From Pseudisothecium myosuroides (taxonomy: Eukaryota; Streptophyta; Bryopsida; Hypnales; Lembophyllaceae): a DNA stretch of 64,000 nucleotides. Where the stretch lies: positions 22,878,001 through 22,942,000 of the forward strand of contig OX637296.1 of NCBI GenBank assembly GCA_951799445.1, in the 5' to 3' direction. How positions within the stretch are numbered: position 1 is the first letter of the stretch; every line of letters starts with the position of its first letter. Both the position numbers and the translations under genes were made by a program. This document shows, in pieces, positions 60,105-64,000 of this stretch. Under the pieces are notes generated by a model. That model was given only the letters and a program-made list of their open reading frames with translations. It did not search any database and had not been told where the DNA came from.

Positions 60105-60947
60105 ATGACCCGCCTGTGCGCTCAGGCGGGCACGGATGCCAGCGGAAGGAAAATCTGCTCTCATATATGGCTAGCACAGATGCTAAATTGCAACACCAAG
60201 CAGACATTCTTCAAGAAATCGTGGGACGCCCTGGAGCTAGCCCGGCTGCAAGAGTTCATGTGTCCTCGATGGAGAGCCGAGCTCAAGCTCGTATCCGCCC
60301 CTGCTTACATACGAGTCTGGTTGCCCATTCTTCCAGACAGGGTCCTTAAGGAATTTGGTCAGACCTTCCGTACGCGACCGAATTTGGTTCGACCCTGGGC
60401 CTCCAGAATGCAGCATATCTACGGAGCTATCACACACCAATTCGACAGCATCTTTTCGGTGGAGGGACGGAACGGAGCCAGGCTGCTCGTGTACCAGGAC
60501 CGCGACGTGAAGGAACTCAACGTGTTCTGGCCCTTGTTCTATTTCGGCCAAGGGGAGCAGCAGAACCAGCTGTATATGGACAAGCTCGAGTCCATGGAAA
60601 CCAGATGGGCCACAATCAGCCCGAGCTATGTCGCAGGCGGGAAGAGAGATATTATTCCTCGCCTTCCTCGGCGAAAGGAAGGTCCGTGGGATTGCTACTG
60701 TCATGCAGAAGGGAGCTGCGATTGCCATTGTCACCTGCAACGGAAGTGTGGGTGCGTCTGCTCCAGGCAGTGTAAATGCCACTGCCATAAAACGGAATGT
60801 TGCACCTGCCTCGTTTTCTCGCAGCGGTGGTGCGTGAAGTGCTACTGTCATCTGCACAGGGCACATTGCAGGAAGGTGAAGACGTGCCAGTGCCGATGCC
60901 ATAAAGATGAAACACTTGAGCTCGGCTGGATCAACGAATTGAATTAA
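60105..60947 (+). CDS. Unrecognised protein with Cys/His-rich, probably metal-binding C-terminus
   Basis: This uninterrupted frame encodes 280 residues. An in-frame stop at 60096-60098 makes the ATG at 60105 the first possible start unless an exon is spliced in downstream of it. Residues 1-190 are rich in Trp, Arg and Leu and resemble nothing I know. Residues 197-266 contain 21 cysteines, arranged as repeated CxCH or CxCHCH units (CYCH 197, CDCHCH 205, CGCVC 215, CKCHCH 223, CCTC 232, CYCH 246, CQCRCH 261) separated by short basic linkers. Cys and His use both codons (TGC/TGT, CAC/CAT), so the repeat is at the protein level and not a simple DNA repeat. Binding of zinc, copper or another soft metal is an inference. 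The third positions are GC-rich. Two other long frames on both strands overlap it and are judged shadows. Confidence 0.5.
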   Translation: MTRLCAQAGTDASGRKICSHIWLAQMLNCNTKQTFFKKSWDALELARLQEFMCPRWRAELKLVSAPAYIRVWLPILPDRVLKEFGQTFRTRPNLVRPWASRMQHIYGAITHQFDSIFSVEGRNGARLLVYQDRDVKELNVFWPLFYFGQGEQQNQLYMDKLESMETRWATISPSYVAGGKRDIIPRLPRRKEGPWDCYCHAEGSCDCHCHLQRKCGCVCSRQCKCHCHKTECCTCLVFSQRWCVKCYCHLHRAHCRKVKTCQCRCHKDETLELGWINELN

Positions 60948-62470
60948 ATACAAAGTTTCCGTCATTTAATTGGGGCCAGCAAGAAATGCTACCCTAAATC
61001 AGGACTACTCTTGCCTTCATCATCTCTAGCGATGATTCTCTTGCACCATGTAGGTATTTTCTCTCATCTTTTGCGATTGTCTCTTCAATTGTTGGTGATA
61101 AATATTTTAGCTTGGTTGAGTGGGTTTCTAGGATCAGCAGTTGAACACGGCTTACATCTAAAACTTCTGGAAGCTCTTCAATCAAATTTTTCCATCTTAT
61201 CGTTGGGGGTTTCACGTATTGGTTATTAACATTCTTAATGAGAGGTGAACAATTGATCAACGACGCATGGAACCCACCGATTATCCTCTGTTCATGTCGG
61301 ATTGTGGTTGGGTCGGATGACAGCTAGGTGATTACACGCAACAGACCGTGACTCTTGGTTTTCTGCATTCGTTAATTGGACCGTCAGTGACTAGATTACT
61401 GCAGTGTCCTACTCTCAATAACAAGTACTAACGAGAATGTATTGAAAGAGTTGATCACAGAGATATTACATAATACCACCGCTAACATCAAGTGCAAACA
61501 AGATTACACATGAAAATTTGGACATTCTAGTAGAAGAAACCTCTGTTCCACTTCTGTTTACACTACCACTGGTGCCCACTTGGTGGTTTCTGAATTTGAA
61601 GATGTTAAAGTTTTCGAAGTGGTTTGGGGACATGAAAGGTCATTGGTGACCTAATACGTCTTAAAACTTATACAATTGTGTGGATTCAAAATTACAGAAT
61701 TTGAAAGGACAAATGGTGGACGAAATGGTTGAGGCTTCATTGTTCTGTGGCTTTATTGGACTCAATCTCATGTTGTATTCTATAGCTAGTTAGACTAAAT
61801 TTTTTGTTGAAAACTTGGCAATAATTCACCCAAAACAGGATGGATGCAATCAATTTCAATCAAGAAATTAGTACATCACCATTTCACATTTAATTAAATC
61901 ATTATAAATCCATCAATGAAAATTTGATCAACATGCAAGTCTTTGCTCTTGAACGTGACCGACCACAATAAGACTTACTTTATTGCGCAACAACGCAATG
62001 AAACATGGATACAACCAGTTTTTCAAATTCCTAGCCTAAGTGGAAAGATGGACAATAAGACCATCATAAGACCTTCCACCCATTATAGCCATGCAAACAC
62101 ACACACACACACAAAAGCTTGAACTTGCAACCCAAGCTTGGATCCAATCCAAATGAAACCTCCTACCCAGGGACTCACATACTCACTCTAACTGTACAAA
62201 TATATGTGACCATTGTCACAACCCTAGATCACCCTTTCACACCAAAGTAGTCCCGTTTCCATCTGCAACTTCTCATCAATCCAAGAACAACTTGGATTCA
62301 TGAAAGTCATGGCCACCTGAATCCATTCATTCATTTATTCATCCACATTCATCTATCCACTGGCTACCACGCTCCAATCACGAGCTTGGTCCTCGTGTAG
62401 CTTCTGTGTCAATGTTAATAGCATTTCTAAAAGCACAGTTGGCTCGTCTTGGATCCCTGAGAGCCGCACC
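60948..62470. other. Intergenic stretch, no gene seen
   Basis: Short frames of up to 88 codons on both strands at 60994-61260 have no recognisable motif. From about 61.45 kb the sequence becomes AT-rich and repeat-like, and from about 62.0 kb it is probably the 3' untranslated region of the germin-like gene on the minus strand. An AC microsatellite lies at 62097-62112. Confidence 0.45.
62097..62112. repeat. AC dinucleotide microsatellite, eight repeats
   Basis: Uninterrupted ACACAC run about 370 bases beyond the stop codon of the germin-like exon. Confidence 0.9.
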
Positions 62471-62478
62471 GGATGGCT

Positions 62479-62895
62479 TCATTGAACTTCATGGCCGGAG
62501 AACTGCTCTTCCGGCGCGTGTGGCGAATTGAAGAACTGCTCCAGCTGTTTGACAATGTCGGGACTGAGGTTGAAAGCCTTCTCCAGAATCTGCTCTTTGA
62601 TTCCGGAGCCGAAGGTGGACTTGCCCGCGTCGGAGCGTCCGGGGTTCTGGCTGTTGAGGGCGAGGGCGGCGGTGGCCACTTTTTTGCCTGTGTTGAACTG
62701 GAAGTGCAGGAGGCCGCGAGGGAAGACCGTGATGTCGCCCTTCTTCAAAGTAGTAGACCAGAGCTTGTTTGTGGTGTCCACGAAGCCAACGAAGAGCTCG
62801 CCTTCCTGGACGGACAGGATCTCAGTCGCGCGCTGGTGCCAGTGGGGGACGTTCAAGCCGCCGGGGGCGAAGTCTAAACGGGCCCACGAGATCCC
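62479..62895 (-). CDS. Germin-like protein (cupin), last exon only
   Basis: The minus-strand frame covers the cupin core. Reading from the exon start: GISWARLDFAPGGLNVP, then germin box 2 with the metal ligands HWHQRATEI (two His and Glu), then GELFVGFVD, GDITVFPRGLLHFQF (box 3, with the fourth ligand His), LNSQNPG, and a C-terminal helix ending at the TGA at 62481-62479. Germin-like proteins are secreted hexameric cell-wall cupins that bind manganese; some have oxalate oxidase or superoxide dismutase activity, which cannot be told from this piece. An acceptor GATGCAG lies immediately upstream (62898-62896), at a point where related proteins continue with an N-terminal half carrying the signal peptide and germin box 1. 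I did not find that first exon in the remaining 1.1 kb, so it is probably outside the window. A plus-strand frame over the same bases is a shadow. Confidence 0.9.
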   Translation of the reverse strand, partial: GISWARLDFAPGGLNVPHWHQRATEILSVQEGELFVGFVDTTNKLWSTTLKKGDITVFPRGLLHFQFNTGKKVATAALALNSQNPGRSDAGKSTFGSGIKEQILEKAFNLSPDIVKQLEQFFNSPHAPEEQFSGHEVQ

Positions 62896-62920
62896 CTGCA
62901 TCCCCCCAAAACAACGTACA

Positions 62921-63480
62921 TTCGGTCGTCAATTTCTTTAAATTGGCGATATTTCCACATAGCCAAAATTGTGAGACAAATAGTCTTCGCAAAGGTCTTT
63001 CAAGCCACAAAGACTAGGAGAGGCATAGATTTTGGTTTCAGACCGCGCGGCCCAAAGCAATGGAATATCGCCAATTTAACGTTAACGTTAACATTGATCG
63101 TCAGTTTCGAGAAATTGGCGTAAATCCTGCAGATTCCGAAGTTAATATTGGGGACATAAATCTCTTCAAAACTCCCAAAACTAGGACTGGTGTAGATTAA
63201 CGCTTCAGGACACGCTCAGTTTCTAAAAGGTTCCATAAGTAGTGGAATACCGCCAATTGAACCAACGATCGAAATTGACGTTAAGTGCTACACCAAAATT
63301 TGTACGAATGTTAATCAGAAGCGTTGGATTTACAGGAATTGAAAAAACCAAGTCGGTATGAGCAAATCAGCGAGACTGGACTCCGGAAGCTGGCTAGAGT
63401 CACCGGAGGCGTCAGATCGTCAGTTTTGTTACATTAGTGCGGAAAATTGGGACATCCGTCTGCACAAAGCTTTGAAAATT
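62921..63480. repeat. Tandem duplication, about 172-bp unit, in the presumed germin-like intron
   Basis: GGTCGTCAATTTC at about 62923, GATCGTCAGTTTCG at about 63096 and GATCGTCAGTTTTG at about 63416 begin related segments. The first two share AAATTGGCG, AAGACTAGGAG or AAACTAGGACTGG, TGGAATA-CGCCAATT and then ACG. The third is partial. Units also contain ATTGGCG and CGCCAAT facing each other, so each can fold back. They lie upstream of the germin-like exon acceptor. Confidence 0.5.
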
Positions 63481-64000
63481 TAGGCTGTTATTGGTTTACT
63501 GGCATAGTTGTGGGATCGATTTCGGCCAACATAAACTGAAATAACGTTTCGATTGGTGGTTTGAATTGATCTATAATGTTGAGATTTGTACTTTTTGTTG
63601 GTTTAGGGTCACAGAGAGCCCGAGAGGGTAAGATTTACAATGGATTGTAACGTAAGAAACCCTGTTATTTATGACAGAGGATAATCCTTTCTGAGCTATG
63701 TTTTTGTAAATTGTGATTAGCTAATGAGGTAGAGTGATAGAAATCATAGAATTGGCTTGAAACTTGAAAGTTGCATTAGCATGTATCAAAAATGTACTCA
63801 GATGCTAAATAGAATACTCTGGGTATTAGACAAAATACGTACGTTGTAACAATTTTTTAGCTCTGAAAAAGCAAAAGGAAAGTCACTTAGTTTTTTACCC
63901 GAGTGAGTGAATGACGAGTCTGAAGGGCTGGAACGCTAGTTTTACACAGGGTCAAACGAATAAAAGCAATAATTTAGAGCACTCTCATTGCTAAGAGTTT
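63481..64000. other. Window end, no gene seen
   Basis: AT-rich, no motif-bearing frame on either strand. It could be intron or promoter of the germin-like gene. Confidence 0.4.

Noticed and set aside
60237..60965. Minus-strand open frame of 242 codons over the Cys/His-rich ORF
   Set aside because: Long open antisense frames are expected opposite GC-rich third positions. It has no motif, while the plus frame has a structured Cys/His pattern.
62473..62877. Plus-strand open frame of 134 codons over the germin-like exon
   Set aside because: It is the antisense shadow of a strongly conserved cupin exon. Its residues show no domain.
1..64000. CRISPR array, operons or bacterial-type signals
   Set aside because: Spliced genes, telo-boxes and plant protein families show nuclear eukaryotic DNA. 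No regularly spaced short repeats with unique spacers were seen.

Overview
This is a plant nuclear window, AT-rich and dominated by transposable-element debris. It has few genes, split by introns with GT-AG borders. I could identify three genes from their products: an ALKBH6-type AlkB dioxygenase (minus strand, 7215-11211, eight exons), a COA3-like mitochondrial cytochrome c oxidase assembly factor (plus, 17499-17711) and the last exon of a germin-like cupin (minus, 62479-62895). The germin-like protein and telo-box promoter motifs point to a land plant. The compact genes in a sea of AT-rich repeats would suit a bryophyte or lycophyte, but the species cannot be named from this sequence alone.

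Layout. 1-4.2 kb is AT-rich and gene-poor. 4.2-7 kb holds an unrecognised plus-strand gene ending in an AT-hook-like tail, preceded by a diverged tandem duplication. 7.2-11.2 kb is ALKBH6, facing it tail to tail; introns 1, 2, 4 and 5 carry related short repeats. 11.3-17 kb is repeats. 17.2-17.7 kb is the COA3-like gene. 18-33 kb is gene-poor, with several MITEs (Tc1/mariner-like, Harbinger-like, CACTA-like and others) and a SINE-like unit. 33.4-39.2 kb and 41.0-48.5 kb are two copies of a segmental duplication. 48.5-54 kb holds more repeats. 54.6-61 kb is richer in GC and contains an unrecognised multi-exon gene model and a single-exon ORF encoding a strikingly Cys/His-rich tail. 62.5-64 kb is the germin-like gene with tandem repeats in its presumed intron.

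The most notable feature is a set of 0.24-0.97 kb elements bounded by TTAA on both sides, with terminal inverted repeats of the type CCCCTAAAGGACC, CCCCTCACCGCCC or CCCCTAAACGCCC. The window itself proves mobility. One duplication copy has an intact TTAA (35373) where the other has a 929-bp element (43398-44326). A second element has inserted, reversed, into a copy of itself (15048-16886). At a third locus the two duplication copies carry different elements at the same TTAA. TTAA targets and CCC(C)T termini are hallmarks of piggyBac-type elements. No transposase is encoded here, so these would be non-autonomous.

The genes do not form a functional cluster. ALKBH6 is a nuclear/cytosolic oxygenase, COA3 is mitochondrial and the germin-like protein is probably apoplastic.
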